A stretch of 8,353 nucleotides of DNA from the NCBI GenBank assembly GCA_014584635.1, contig JACTML010000187.1:1-8353 (forward strand). Direction: 5' to 3'. Below the pieces are notes generated by a model. The model did not search any database. It had not been told where the DNA came from and saw only the letters and a program-made list of their open reading frames with translations. This stretch comes from Nitrosomonas eutropha. GTDB lineage: Bacteria; Pseudomonadota; Gammaproteobacteria; Burkholderiales; Nitrosomonadaceae. The translations under genes were made by a program, and so were the position numbers. Below are positions 1-7,846 of the stretch, one piece after another. Each line of letters starts with the position of its first letter. Positions within the stretch are counted from its first letter, which is position 1.

Positions 1-772
1 GCATACGGGTGGCCTGATCAAACATCAGTCGCAATACCTTTTTATCCCCCCCTTCAGACAGCCTGTTTTCCTCCAGCAGGGTTTCAAGGAACCCTCCGAT
101 CACTGTCAGAGGTGTACGCAGCTCATGTGAAACATTCGCAACAAAATCGCGCCGCATGATTTCAAGCTTCTCAAACCGTGTAACATCCCGGCTGATCAGC
201 AATTTCTCTCTGTCGCCATAGGGCACAATTTGAATGGATAGCAGCGTATCGTGAAAACGCGTTTGGTTAAGTAAAAAGGGTTTACTAAAATCTCCTGTAT
301 CAAGATACGCTACAAATCGCACCTGGCGTACCATGCGGGTAATATGCTGACCGGCATCCATCCCGAGATTGAGCCCCAGGTGCAGCTCGGCTGATGAATT
401 GCACCATTCGATCTGGTTTTTATCATCCAGAATAACAATTCCTTCCGGTAAAGCAGATGTCGCTCGCTGCAACCGTTCCAGTGAGATGTTCAACCCCAGA
501 CGTTCCTTATCACTGCGTCTGACAAAACGCGCCAATCTGGCAAAAACAACTCCCCATAAACCGGATCTATCCGGCACGGTCGAATAAGAATAATCCGGAT
601 GACGCAACCACTGATCCAGACAGTACAGTGTGTACACATGGTAAATAACAATTCCCAACAGGATAGCGCTATACAGACCCAGCACAATTGCTGTATCAAA
701 AATCATTCCCAGCAGGATAGCAACAAGGGTCAGCCACAAGATAGGGGAAAGGCTTAGCCAGAAGGTATTCAC
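1..772 (-). CDS. phoR: PhoR-type phosphate-regulon sensor histidine kinase (N-terminal part, runs off left edge)
   Basis: This is an open frame of 257 codons from a GTG at 772 to the window edge; the C-terminal ATPase domain lies outside. An in-frame TGA at 800-802 and the absence of any ATG before the membrane segments make GTG the likely start, although no good ribosome binding site precedes it. The first ~50 residues form two hydrophobic segments (about 5-24 and 27-50), as in PhoR proteins with no large periplasmic domain. Residues ~100-195 fit a PAS domain (ALPEGIVILDDKNQIEWCN). A HisKA dimerisation/phosphoacceptor motif follows, FVANVSHELRTPLTVIGGF, with His216 as the predicted phosphorylated residue. 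Known role of the family: inner-membrane kinase/phosphatase of PhoB, responding to phosphate supply through the Pst transporter and PhoU. phoB is not adjacent; the upstream neighbour is a YheT-type hydrolase 94 bp away. The PhoR call rests on the H-box wording and domain order; the partner regulator cannot be seen. Confidence 0.87.
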   Translation of the reverse strand, partial: MNTFWLSLSPILWLTLVAILLGMIFDTAIVLGLYSAILLGIVIYHVYTLYCLDQWLRHPDYSYSTVPDRSGLWGVVFARLARFVRRSDKERLGLNISLERLQRATSALPEGIVILDDKNQIEWCNSSAELHLGLNLGMDAGQHITRMVRQVRFVAYLDTGDFSKPFLLNQTRFHDTLLSIQIVPYGDREKLLISRDVTRFEKLEIMRRDFVANVSHELRTPLTVIGGFLETLLEENRLSEGGDKKVLRLMFDQATRM

Positions 773-866
773 AACTATACGAGAGACAGAATTGATCTTT
801 CAGTTAACCGCTGCGCATCCATTTTTAACGTCGTATATCCCCTTCAGTGAGGGTTTGAACAGATTC

Positions 867-1871
867 TTACAAAAGCGAAAAGAAACTTACGATACGCTGC
901 GGCAACCAGTCCAACTTTCCCGGAAAGGCACCGTACATAAAACCAACATGACCTCCCTGTCGGGGAAATTCCAGTGAAACAAAAGAAGATACTTCGGATT
1001 TTTGAGGAAGCACACTTTCAGGTAAAAAAGGATCATTGCGCGCATTGATCAGCAACGCAGGTACCCGAACAGAACCCAGCCATGGCTTACTACTGGATTG
1101 ATGCCAGTAATCATCCGTATCCCGGAAGCCATGCAGAGGCGCTGTAACCAGGTTATCAAATTCATACAGCGAGCGGCAGGTCGCTACCGCTTTCGCATCC
1201 AACAAACCTGGAAACTGCTTGTTCTTCTTTAATGCTTTGCGTTTAAGTGTGGTCAGAAAATGATGGGTATAAACCCGGTTAAATCCGGAATCGAGCACTT
1301 TACCGGCTTCAGCCAAGTCAAGAGGTACCGAAACCGCAACAATACCGGCAATCAATCCGGTTGCCCGGGTACCTTGTTCACCCAGCCATTTCAGCAGCGC
1401 ATTCCCTCCAAGAGAGATGCCGACAACATAGCAGGTAGTATTCTGCTTGCGTAAGTCATTCTGCTGCACTACATGGCGCAACATGCGATCTACATCCTGC
1501 GAATCTCCCGCGTGGTAAGCGCGTGGCAAACGATTGGGGGATCCGGAGCAGCCACGAAAATGAACAACAACACCGCGCCAGCGCAATATCTGTAAGTACC
1601 GCATGAGACTCAGCGCGTAGTGACTTTGCGAATTTCCCTCCAGACCATGAAATAAAACCACCAGCGGTTTGTCCGGATCACCCTCCAGCCAGTCGAGATC
1701 AATAAAATCTCCATCTTCCATCTCCCAGCGCTCGCGCTGATAACGAATTACCGGATTCAGATTAATGAAATAGGGGAAAATAGTCTGAGCGTTGCCACCA
1801 GGCAACCATTTGGGCGCACGGTATACCAGTGATGACTGGAATAATCGGGATTGGGATAAAGGAGGTGTCAT
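867..1871 (-). CDS. YheT-family (UPF0017/COG0429) alpha/beta hydrolase
   Basis: This is a 334-residue cytoplasmic protein, about the family's usual length. The N-terminal block WLPGGNAQTIFPYF is typical of YheT-like proteins. An oxyanion-hole motif, LFHGLEGNSQSHYA (73-86), is followed by HFRGCSGSPN (104-113). The nucleophile elbow is GISLGG, giving Ser153. Asp280 (INARNDPF) and His308 (GGHVGF) complete a plausible Ser-Asp-His triad, so the enzyme looks intact. Family members are esterase-like hydrolases; the physiological substrate of the bacterial ones is not well established, so none is assigned. The ATG at 1871 is the only Met before the conserved N-terminal block, and it lacks a clear Shine-Dalgarno sequence. 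The gene lies 43 bp downstream of proB and 94 bp upstream of phoR on the same strand, with no convincing terminator in either gap, so it is probably co-transcribed with them. Confidence 0.88.
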   Translation of the reverse strand: MTPPLSQSRLFQSSLVYRAPKWLPGGNAQTIFPYFINLNPVIRYQRERWEMEDGDFIDLDWLEGDPDKPLVVLFHGLEGNSQSHYALSLMRYLQILRWRGVVVHFRGCSGSPNRLPRAYHAGDSQDVDRMLRHVVQQNDLRKQNTTCYVVGISLGGNALLKWLGEQGTRATGLIAGIVAVSVPLDLAEAGKVLDSGFNRVYTHHFLTTLKRKALKKNKQFPGLLDAKAVATCRSLYEFDNLVTAPLHGFRDTDDYWHQSSSKPWLGSVRVPALLINARNDPFLPESVLPQKSEVSSFVSLEFPRQGGHVGFMYGAFPGKLDWLPQRIVSFFSLL

Positions 1872-1914
1872 TGCAAACGGTATTGAACTTTCTATAGACT
1901 CATAAAACCACGAA

Positions 1915-3036
1915 TTACAAAATAACCAGATTATCCCTGTGAATCAACTCGTACTCCCCCACATAACCGAGCAGCGTTTCGATTTGACTGGAAGGTTGAC
2001 GCATGATTTTGCGCGACTCACGTGCGCTATAGTTGATCAAACCACGGGCAATTTCCCGCCCGCTGGTATTCAGACAGGATACAGCCTCTCCCCGCTCAAA
2101 ATTTCCCTTTACCTCCACCACCCCAATTGGCAACAGGCTTTTACCCCCCGATAGCAGCGCTCTGCCGGCACCATCGTCCAGCACCACGCTCCCCCGGATC
2201 TGAAGCTGATCAGCCAGCCATAATTTGCGTGCAACTTTCACCGGCAAATCAGCCATAAGGCTGGTTCCAATGGCTTCTCCATTTGCCAGACGAACCAGCA
2301 CATTCTCTACCTTACCTGACGCAATCACCGTGTGAGCCCCGCTACGGGCAGCACGTCTGGCTGCCATCACTTTACTCTGCATTCCCCCTCGCCCGATACC
2401 ACTACCGGCTCCACCCGCCATGGCCCCGATATGAGGATCACTCACACTGATTTCAGAGATCATTTCCGCATCCGCATTCTTGCGCGGATCACTGGTAAAC
2501 AGACCTTTCTGATCTGTCAGAATAACCAGCACCTCAGCCACTATCAGATTAGCCACCAACGCCGCCAGGTTATCATTATCACCAAATCGGATTTCATCAG
2601 AAACCACCGTATCGTTCTCATTAATAATCGGAACGATATCCAGATTCAGTAATGTAAGAATCGTCGAGCGTGCGTTCAGATAGCGTTTACGGCTCGACAA
2701 GTCATCGTGGGTTAACAGAATCTGAGCCGTCAGCAGCTTATATTCGCTGAAACAATCCGCATAGGCTCGGGCCAAATCCATCTGCCCCACCGCCGCTGCT
2801 GCCTGCAGCTCGTAAAGGGCGGCAGGGCGCGTTTTCCAGCCCAGGCGTTGCATCCCTTCAGCTACAGCACCGGAAGAAACCAGCACAACTTCCTTACCCA
2901 TTTGTTTAAGTCGGAAAATTTGCCCGGCCCAGTTTTCGAGTATCTGGCGATCAAGACCATTTCCCTCATTTGTCACCAGACTGCTCCCAACCTTTACAAC
3001 AATCCGGTGTGCTGATTGCAGAATTGATTGTGTCAT
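1915..3036 (-). CDS. proB: Glutamate 5-kinase (gamma-glutamyl kinase)
   Basis: This enzyme phosphorylates L-glutamate with ATP to gamma-glutamyl phosphate, the first step of proline synthesis in the cytoplasm. The 373-residue product has the two-domain form. An amino-acid-kinase domain spans ~10-260: VVKVGSSL (13-20, Lys15), VSSGAV (53-58), INENDTV (138-144), [12 protein letters not shown] (151-162), TDQKGLF (174-180) and [11 protein letters not shown] (213-223). A C-terminal PUA domain covers ~278-370. The start at 3036 ([17 protein letters not shown]) was chosen because the frame extends upstream to 3111 only by reading through the end of obgE, and those 25 extra residues are unlike the family. 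The gap to the obgE stop is 5 bp, so translation is probably coupled. The usual partner gene proA does not follow; it must lie elsewhere. Glutamate is also the substrate of GshA, encoded nearby, but this does not imply a functional link. Confidence 0.97.
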   Translation of the reverse strand: MTQSILQSAHRIVVKVGSSLVTNEGNGLDRQILENWAGQIFRLKQMGKEVVLVSSGAVAEGMQRLGWKTRPAALYELQAAAAVGQMDLARAYADCFSEYKLLTAQILLTHDDLSSRKRYLNARSTILTLLNLDIVPIINENDTVVSDEIRFGDNDNLAALVANLIVAEVLVILTDQKGLFTSDPRKNADAEMISEISVSDPHIGAMAGGAGSGIGRGGMQSKVMAARRAARSGAHTVIASGKVENVLVRLANGEAIGTSLMADLPVKVARKLWLADQLQIRGSVVLDDGAGRALLSGGKSLLPIGVVEVKGNFERGEAVSCLNTSGREIARGLINYSARESRKIMRQPSSQIETLLGYVGEYELIHRDNLVIL

Positions 3037-3041
3037 AAAAA

Positions 3042-4136
<1,095 letters not shown>

Positions 4137-4144
4137 TCAAAGTA

Positions 4145-4173
4145 AAAAGCCCCATTGCTTAAATGGGGCTTTT
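4145..4173 (-). terminator. Intrinsic terminator between rpmA and obgE
   Basis: Two perfectly complementary 12-nt arms (4145-4156 and 4162-4173, core GCCCCATT/AATGGGGC) flank a 5-nt loop. In the minus-strand transcript the hairpin ends in a run of U drawn from the A tract at 4144-4148. It lies 31 bp after the rpmA stop. The A/T arms also give a short T run on the plus strand, so it could work in both directions, although no plus-strand gene ends here. It should stop most rplU-rpmA transcripts before obgE. Confidence 0.9.
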
Positions 4174-4203
4174 CTCTGCTATCCAATTTAATCAACCAGG
4201 TGA

Positions 4204-4461
4204 TCAAGAAGGAATAACTGTAACTGTTCTCCGATTCAGCTGTCCTTTGACAGCAAAAACTATCTTTCCATCTACCTTGGCAAACAGCGTATGATCTCGT
4301 CCGATTCCGACATTATCACCAGGGTGAAATTTAGTTCCACGCTGACGCACGATAATTCCACCTGCTTTAATTATTTCACCACCAAAACGCTTCACCCCCA
4401 ATCGCTTGGAGTGCGAATCGCGTCCGTTTCTGGAGCTTCCGCCCGCTTTCTTATGTGCCAT
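4204..4461 (-). CDS. rpmA: 50S ribosomal protein L27
   Basis: This is an 85-residue basic protein, the same length as E. coli L27. It begins [20 protein letters not shown] and contains the conserved [21 protein letters not shown] block. L27 is a component of the large ribosomal subunit whose N-terminal tail reaches the peptidyl-transferase centre. No N-terminal pre-sequence like that cleaved in Firmicutes is present; the start is the mature form. An AAGGAG at 4470-4475, 8 nt upstream of the ATG, overlaps the rplU stop codon, and the intergenic gap is only 12 bp. Co-transcription and probable translational coupling with rplU follow. Confidence 0.98.
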   Translation of the reverse strand: MAHKKAGGSSRNGRDSHSKRLGVKRFGGEIIKAGGIIVRQRGTKFHPGDNVGIGRDHTLFAKVDGKIVFAVKGQLNRRTVTVIPS

Positions 4462-4473
4462 GAACCAATCTCC

Positions 4474-4785
4474 TTAAGCAGAAATACCGGTTATCTGAAT
4501 TTCGGTATAGTTTTGACGGTGTCCTTGTTGTTTCCGGTAATGCTTGCGACGACGCATTTTGAATATACGTATCTTGTCATGCCGTCCGTGACTAATTACC
4601 GTCGCACTGACCTTGGCCTGATCAAGCAACGGAGTCCCCGCAGAGATCGCATCTCCGTCCGCAACCATCAGAACCTGATCCAGCTGAATGTCACTTCCCA
4701 CTTCTGCAGGCAGTGTTTCCACCTTTAATTTATTGCCAACCTGAACCCGGTACTGTTTACCACCTGTCTTGATTACTGCGTACAT
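4474..4785 (-). CDS. rplU: 50S ribosomal protein L21
   Basis: L21 binds 23S rRNA in the large ribosomal subunit. The product begins [20 protein letters not shown] and ends with the basic RNA-binding region [20 protein letters not shown] followed by a short tail. With the start at 4785 it is 103 residues, the same length as E. coli L21, and it has the family's usual first residues. A second ATG six bases upstream (4789-4791) would add Met-Asp. Each ATG has its own purine-rich site 6 nt away (AGGA at 4798-4801 for the upstream one, GGAG at 4792-4795 for the chosen one), so the sequence alone does not settle the start; family alignment favours 4785. It is the first gene of the rplU-rpmA unit. 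Confidence 0.97.
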   Translation of the reverse strand: MYAVIKTGGKQYRVQVGNKLKVETLPAEVGSDIQLDQVLMVADGDAISAGTPLLDQAKVSATVISHGRHDKIRIFKMRRRKHYRKQQGHRQNYTEIQITGISA

Positions 4786-4801
4786 ATCCATCTCCCTTCC
4801 T
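4786..4801 (-). promoter_or_regulatory. Double Shine-Dalgarno region of rplU
   Basis: On the minus strand the sequence AGGAAGGGAG precedes ATGGATATG. AGGA lies 6 nt before the first ATG, and GGAG lies 6 nt before the second. Both spacings are near optimal, so initiation at either Met codon is possible. This is the evidence behind the start-site ambiguity of L21. Confidence 0.7.
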
Positions 4802-4811
4802 AGAACCGCGC

Positions 4812-4842
4812 ATTATAATAACATCCACGGATTTTGTGTAAC
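4812..4842 (-). promoter_or_regulatory. Sigma-70-type promoter of rplU-rpmA
   Basis: On the minus strand a perfect TATAAT (-10) occupies 4812-4817. About 18 nt upstream is a poor -35 match (TTACAC). A GC-rich GCGCGG follows the -10, a discriminator-like feature often seen at stringently controlled ribosomal promoters. The predicted start near 4804-4806 leaves a leader of about 20 nt, too short for a structured L21-type leader element. Confidence 0.65.
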
Positions 4843-4944
4843 AAATTCAACTGCGCCGCGCCATATAACACTCATAACCAACACGCTTTCAAACATCCTA
4901 TCTATCCCTCTCCAGCAAGACCCAATCTGCTGATTCGGGTGCAA

Positions 4945-4953
4945 TGCTATAAT
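4945..4953 (+). promoter_or_regulatory. Extended -10 promoter of gshA-gshB
   Basis: TGC immediately before a perfect TATAAT (4948-4953) makes an extended -10 element. The position 17 nt upstream (ATCTGC, 4925-4930) is a poor -35 hexamer, a common arrangement when the TGn motif is present. Transcription would begin near 4960, about 26 nt before the gshA ATG. It diverges from the rplU promoter, with roughly 130 bp between the two -10 boxes. Confidence 0.65.
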
Positions 4954-4985
4954 TTGCTGGTTTATCTCCAAATTATGGATACCGC

Positions 4986-6296
4986 ATGCCAATACCCCAT
5001 CTCACCAGCACACTCAACGCCCCTTCCCTTGATCTGGAAAAGCGTATTCTGGCAGCCAAACCGACCATTGAACATTGGCTGCGCAAGCAATGGCAACACC
5101 ACACTGTCCCCTTTTATTGTTCAGTAGACTTGCGCAACAGCGGCTTCAAGCTGGCACCGGTTGATACTAATCTGTTTCCCGGCGGATTCAACAACCTCAA
5201 CCCGGCCTTCATTCCTTTATGTATCCAGGCAATGATGAACGCTGTCGAAGAAATATGTCCGGATGCGCATAATGTTCTACTGATCCCCGAAAATCATACG
5301 CGGAATGTTTTCTACCTGCAGAACGTTGCCATGCTGCAATCCATCATGCAGCAAGCAGGTATGAATGTCCGCATCGGCTCGCTATTACCTGGAATTGATC
5401 AGCCCTTGTCCATACCGCTACCCAGCGGCGAAACCCTGCTGCTGGAACCAATACAGCGCATGGGAAACAAGCTGCTGGTTCAGGATTTTGATCCCTGCGC
5501 CATTCTTCTGAACAATGATTTATCCGGTGGGGTACCAGAAATTCTGCAAAATCTGGATCAGACGATCATCCCACCTCTCCACGCCGGTTGGGCTACTCGT
5601 CGCAAATCATGGCACTTCAGCGCTTATGACAATGTAGCACAGGATTTTGCCGAGCTGATCGGTATTGATCCCTGGCTTATCAACCCTTATTTCACCTCTT
5701 GTGGAAAAGTTGATTTTCAGGAAAAGGAAGGATTGGATTGCGTTGCCGCAGCTGTGGATGAAATCCTGAACCAGATCAGGGAAAAATATGCGCAGTACGG
5801 AATTAGTGAAAAGCCATTCGTTATTGTCAAAGCTGATTCAGGCACTTACGGCATGGGAATTATGAGTATCAGGGATGGCGCGGAAGTCTACAAACTTAAT
5901 CGTAAGCAGCGCAATAAAATGACGACCATCAAGGAAGGGCTCGTTGTCAAAAATGTGCTGGTACAAGAAGGCGTACATACATTTGAAAGCATCCACCAGG
6001 CCGTCGCTGAACCCGTTATCTACATGATTAATCACCATGTCGTAGGGGGATTTTATCGGGTTCATACCAGCCGGGGAATTGATGAAAACCTGAATGCACC
6101 AGGCATGCATTTTGTGCCACTGGCATTTGACACCACCTGTATGCAGACCGATCCCTCTGCACAGCCGGATGCGGCTCCCAATCGTTTTTATACCTATGGT
6201 GTGATTGCCAGATTGGCGTTACTTGCTTCCGCAATTGAGCTGGAGCGATACATTCAATCTCCCCAGCTCACCTCTGTTGCGGCAGAAGTCAGATGA
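4986..6296 (+). CDS. gshA: Glutamate-cysteine ligase, A. ferrooxidans/proteobacterial type (GshA family)
   Basis: This enzyme is predicted to join L-glutamate and L-cysteine with ATP to give gamma-glutamylcysteine, the first step of glutathione synthesis. The 436-residue product does not look like the enterobacterial or plant-type ligases. It resembles the separate family first defined in Acidithiobacillus ferrooxidans. Blocks I recognise are FYCSVDLRNSGFKLAPVDTN (43-62) followed by LFPGGFNN (63-70), LLIPENHTRN (98-107), PPLHAGWATRRKSWHF (196-211), VIVKADSGTYGMGIMSI (279-295) and VVGGFYRVHTSRGIDENLNA (352-371). The glycine-containing VKADSGTYGMG stretch is likely an ATP-binding loop (inference). 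The ATG at 4986 has only a weak upstream GGAT as ribosome binding site; an ATG at 4975 is in another frame. The stop overlaps the gshB start by four bases, and the pairing with an unmistakable glutathione synthetase gene strongly supports the assignment. Confidence 0.92.
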   Translation: MPIPHLTSTLNAPSLDLEKRILAAKPTIEHWLRKQWQHHTVPFYCSVDLRNSGFKLAPVDTNLFPGGFNNLNPAFIPLCIQAMMNAVEEICPDAHNVLLIPENHTRNVFYLQNVAMLQSIMQQAGMNVRIGSLLPGIDQPLSIPLPSGETLLLEPIQRMGNKLLVQDFDPCAILLNNDLSGGVPEILQNLDQTIIPPLHAGWATRRKSWHFSAYDNVAQDFAELIGIDPWLINPYFTSCGKVDFQEKEGLDCVAAAVDEILNQIREKYAQYGISEKPFVIVKADSGTYGMGIMSIRDGAEVYKLNRKQRNKMTTIKEGLVVKNVLVQEGVHTFESIHQAVAEPVIYMINHHVVGGFYRVHTSRGIDENLNAPGMHFVPLAFDTTCMQTDPSAQPDAAPNRFYTYGVIARLALLASAIELERYIQSPQLTSVAAEVR

Positions 6297-7243
6297 AACT
6301 GGCTTTTATCCTGGATCCACTCGACAGCATCAAAATTGGTAAGGATTCAAGCTATGCCATGATGCGCGAAGCGGCATCCCGTCATCATCAGTTATACACA
6401 CTGCAACAAAACGGCCTCGCCTGGAAAAATAACCAGGTAATTGGTTTTGCACGATCATTAACGCTTATCGATCCACCTGAGAGCCCTCACCGCTGGTACC
6501 GGGAAGGCGCTACAGAAGAGATTCCACTGACTGGATTCGACGCGGTACTGATGCGCAAAGATCCGCCTTTTGACACCGAGTATATTTACAGTACTTATTT
6601 ACTTGAGCTGGCTGAACACCAGGGCGCTTACATCGTAAACAGCCCGCGAGGTATTCGTGATCATAACGAAAAACTGGCCATTACAGAATTTCCACAGTTT
6701 ATCCCTCCTTCATTGGTAACCAGCCAGGAACAGCTTATTCTCCAATTTCTTGCCGAACACGAAGATATTATTCTGAAACCACTGGATGGGATGGGAGGCG
6801 CCGGTATTTTTCGTGTACAAAATACAGACCATAACATCGGCGTCATTATTGAAACATTAACGCGCTACGGCACCCGCACTATCATGGCACAGCGCTTTCT
6901 GCCGGAAATTTGTGAAGGAGACAAGCGTATATTGCTGATTGCCGGAAAACCTGTTGATTACGCGCTTGCACGTATCCCCAAACCCGGAGAAACACGCGGT
7001 AATCTGGCAGCTGGCGGTACCGGCAAAACACGGCCACTATCACCACGTGACAGAGAAATTTCTGAAACGCTTGGACAAATTCTCTATACGCGCGGCCTGA
7101 TGCTAATCGGCCTGGACGTTATCGGGAACCATTTAACAGAAATAAACGTTACCAGCCCGACCGGCATGCAGGAAATTTCTGATCAAACAGGAATAAATGT
7201 TGCGGGATTAATGATTGACGCGCTGGAACAAAGTATTAATTAG
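6293..7243 (+). CDS. gshB: Glutathione synthetase
   Basis: This ATP-grasp enzyme ligates glycine to gamma-glutamylcysteine, completing glutathione synthesis in the cytoplasm. The product has 316 residues, the same length as E. coli GshB. The N-terminal domain has AFILDPLDSIKIGKDSSYAM (4-23) and LMRKDPPFDTEYIYSTYLLE (86-105); NSPRGIRDHNEKL (116-128) follows. The ATP-grasp domain has the nucleotide-binding loop ILKPLDGMGGAGIFRV (160-175), with Lys162. It continues with GNLAAGGTGKTRPLS (236-250) and the metal-binding GLDVIG and LTEINVTSPTGMQEI (281-295) with Glu283 and Asn285. The start overlaps the gshA stop as ATGA and has only a weak GAAG upstream, indicating translational coupling and matched output of the two enzymes. 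A strong hairpin follows 21 bp after the stop. Confidence 0.97.
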   Translation: MKLAFILDPLDSIKIGKDSSYAMMREAASRHHQLYTLQQNGLAWKNNQVIGFARSLTLIDPPESPHRWYREGATEEIPLTGFDAVLMRKDPPFDTEYIYSTYLLELAEHQGAYIVNSPRGIRDHNEKLAITEFPQFIPPSLVTSQEQLILQFLAEHEDIILKPLDGMGGAGIFRVQNTDHNIGVIIETLTRYGTRTIMAQRFLPEICEGDKRILLIAGKPVDYALARIPKPGETRGNLAAGGTGKTRPLSPRDREISETLGQILYTRGLMLIGLDVIGNHLTEINVTSPTGMQEISDQTGINVAGLMIDALEQSIN

Positions 7244-7264
7244 CGCACCCTCAAACAAATCAGG

Positions 7265-7309
7265 CGCACAAATAAAAAGGCCTGTTTAACAGGCCTTTTT
7301 ATTTGTGCG
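7265..7309. terminator. Bidirectional intrinsic terminator (perfect 22-bp inverted repeat)
   Basis: Arms at 7265-7286 and 7288-7309 are exact reverse complements around a single central T (7287). The core AAAAAGGCCTGTT/AACAGGCCTTTTT gives a GC-rich stem followed by a run of five T on both strands, so it can terminate gshB on the plus strand and the small convergent gene on the minus strand. The outer A/T-rich part and terminal CGCACAAAT extend the symmetry well beyond what termination needs. Confidence 0.93.
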
Positions 7310-7319
7310 AAGAAACGGA

Positions 7320-7595
7320 TTAATAGCCACCCTGCCAGGCATCGCCTGAGTCTTTTCTGGCTTTCTGGACAGCCGCTACGACATCACCACATTTCACTTT
7401 AACGATTTGTCCATTTTCAACTTCAGTATGGCTTTTTACAACGTCTGATGCTTTTTTATCCTTGCAAGCCAGGTAGCTCAGCATATCCTTGGCACTGATT
7501 GGCGCCAGGGAAGATTCCAAGTTACCACTTGCAAATGTTGCTGTGGAACCCAGTACAAAAACGGAAACGAAAGCTGCGACGATCACTTTGTTCAT
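7320..7595 (-). CDS. Small exported two-cysteine protein, weakly HdeA-like
   Basis: This is a 91-residue product with a clear Sec signal peptide: basic start MNK, hydrophobic core VIVAAFVSVFVLGSTAT, and probable cleavage after Ala22 (TFA-SG). The mature protein would be about 69 residues, hydrophilic and Lys/Asp-rich, with exactly two cysteines (Cys44 in SYLACKDKKA, Cys69 in VKVKCGDVV), suited to one disulfide in the periplasm. The small size, the cysteine pair and a helical C-terminus recall HdeA-type acid-stress chaperones, but the sequence match is only suggestive and no function is assigned with confidence. A strong AGGAG (7601-7605) 5 nt from the ATG supports the start. The gene is convergent with gshB and shares its terminator hairpin. 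It appears to be a single-gene unit, with a long upstream spacer that must hold its promoter. That it is a real gene is well supported. Confidence 0.82.
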   Translation of the reverse strand: MNKVIVAAFVSVFVLGSTATFASGNLESSLAPISAKDMLSYLACKDKKASDVVKSHTEVENGQIVKVKCGDVVAAVQKARKDSGDAWQGGY

Positions 7596-7600
7596 TTGCT

Positions 7601-7605
7601 CTCCT
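7601..7605 (-). promoter_or_regulatory. Strong ribosome binding site of the small exported protein
   Basis: AGGAG on the minus strand lies 5 nt before the ATG at 7595, inside the purine-rich run GAAGAGGAGAG. It is the best ribosome binding site in the window outside the ribosomal-protein genes and suggests efficient translation. Confidence 0.8.
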
Positions 7606-7846
7606 CTTCAAATTTCTTAAAACAAATCTTCCACCTGATAACCTTTCAGGTTTCTCTGCAGTCTATCCTGATCGGTATCTTCCGGCCTAAAATCCGGTTT
7701 AAATCATCAGTACAGAACATCGCCGACATTTAATCCTCTTATCGGCTATGGTTAATACAAACCGGCTACATTCTATCAAGTAATTCATTATTGTTGCATC
7801 TAAAAATACAGCATTCTCTATTTTTTCTCTGCCAGCCCAACCGCAA

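Noticed and set aside
490..699. 69-codon minus-strand ORF inside phoR
   Set aside because: The phoR frame on the same strand carries recognisable PAS and His-kinase motifs through this region, so this is an out-of-frame shadow.
773..866. Possible Pho box or terminator upstream of phoR
   Set aside because: CTGTTCA and TCACTG on the minus strand only loosely resemble half sites with wrong spacing, and the CCCT/AGGG dyad is a 4-bp stem without a U run.
4291..4728. 145-codon plus-strand ORF antisense to rplU-rpmA
   Set aside because: It is the complement of two certain ribosomal-protein genes and crosses their junction; no independent support.
4834..5127. 97-codon plus-strand ORF across the gshA promoter and start
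   Set aside because: It spans the gshA promoter region and reads gshA in another frame; no domain or ribosome binding site.
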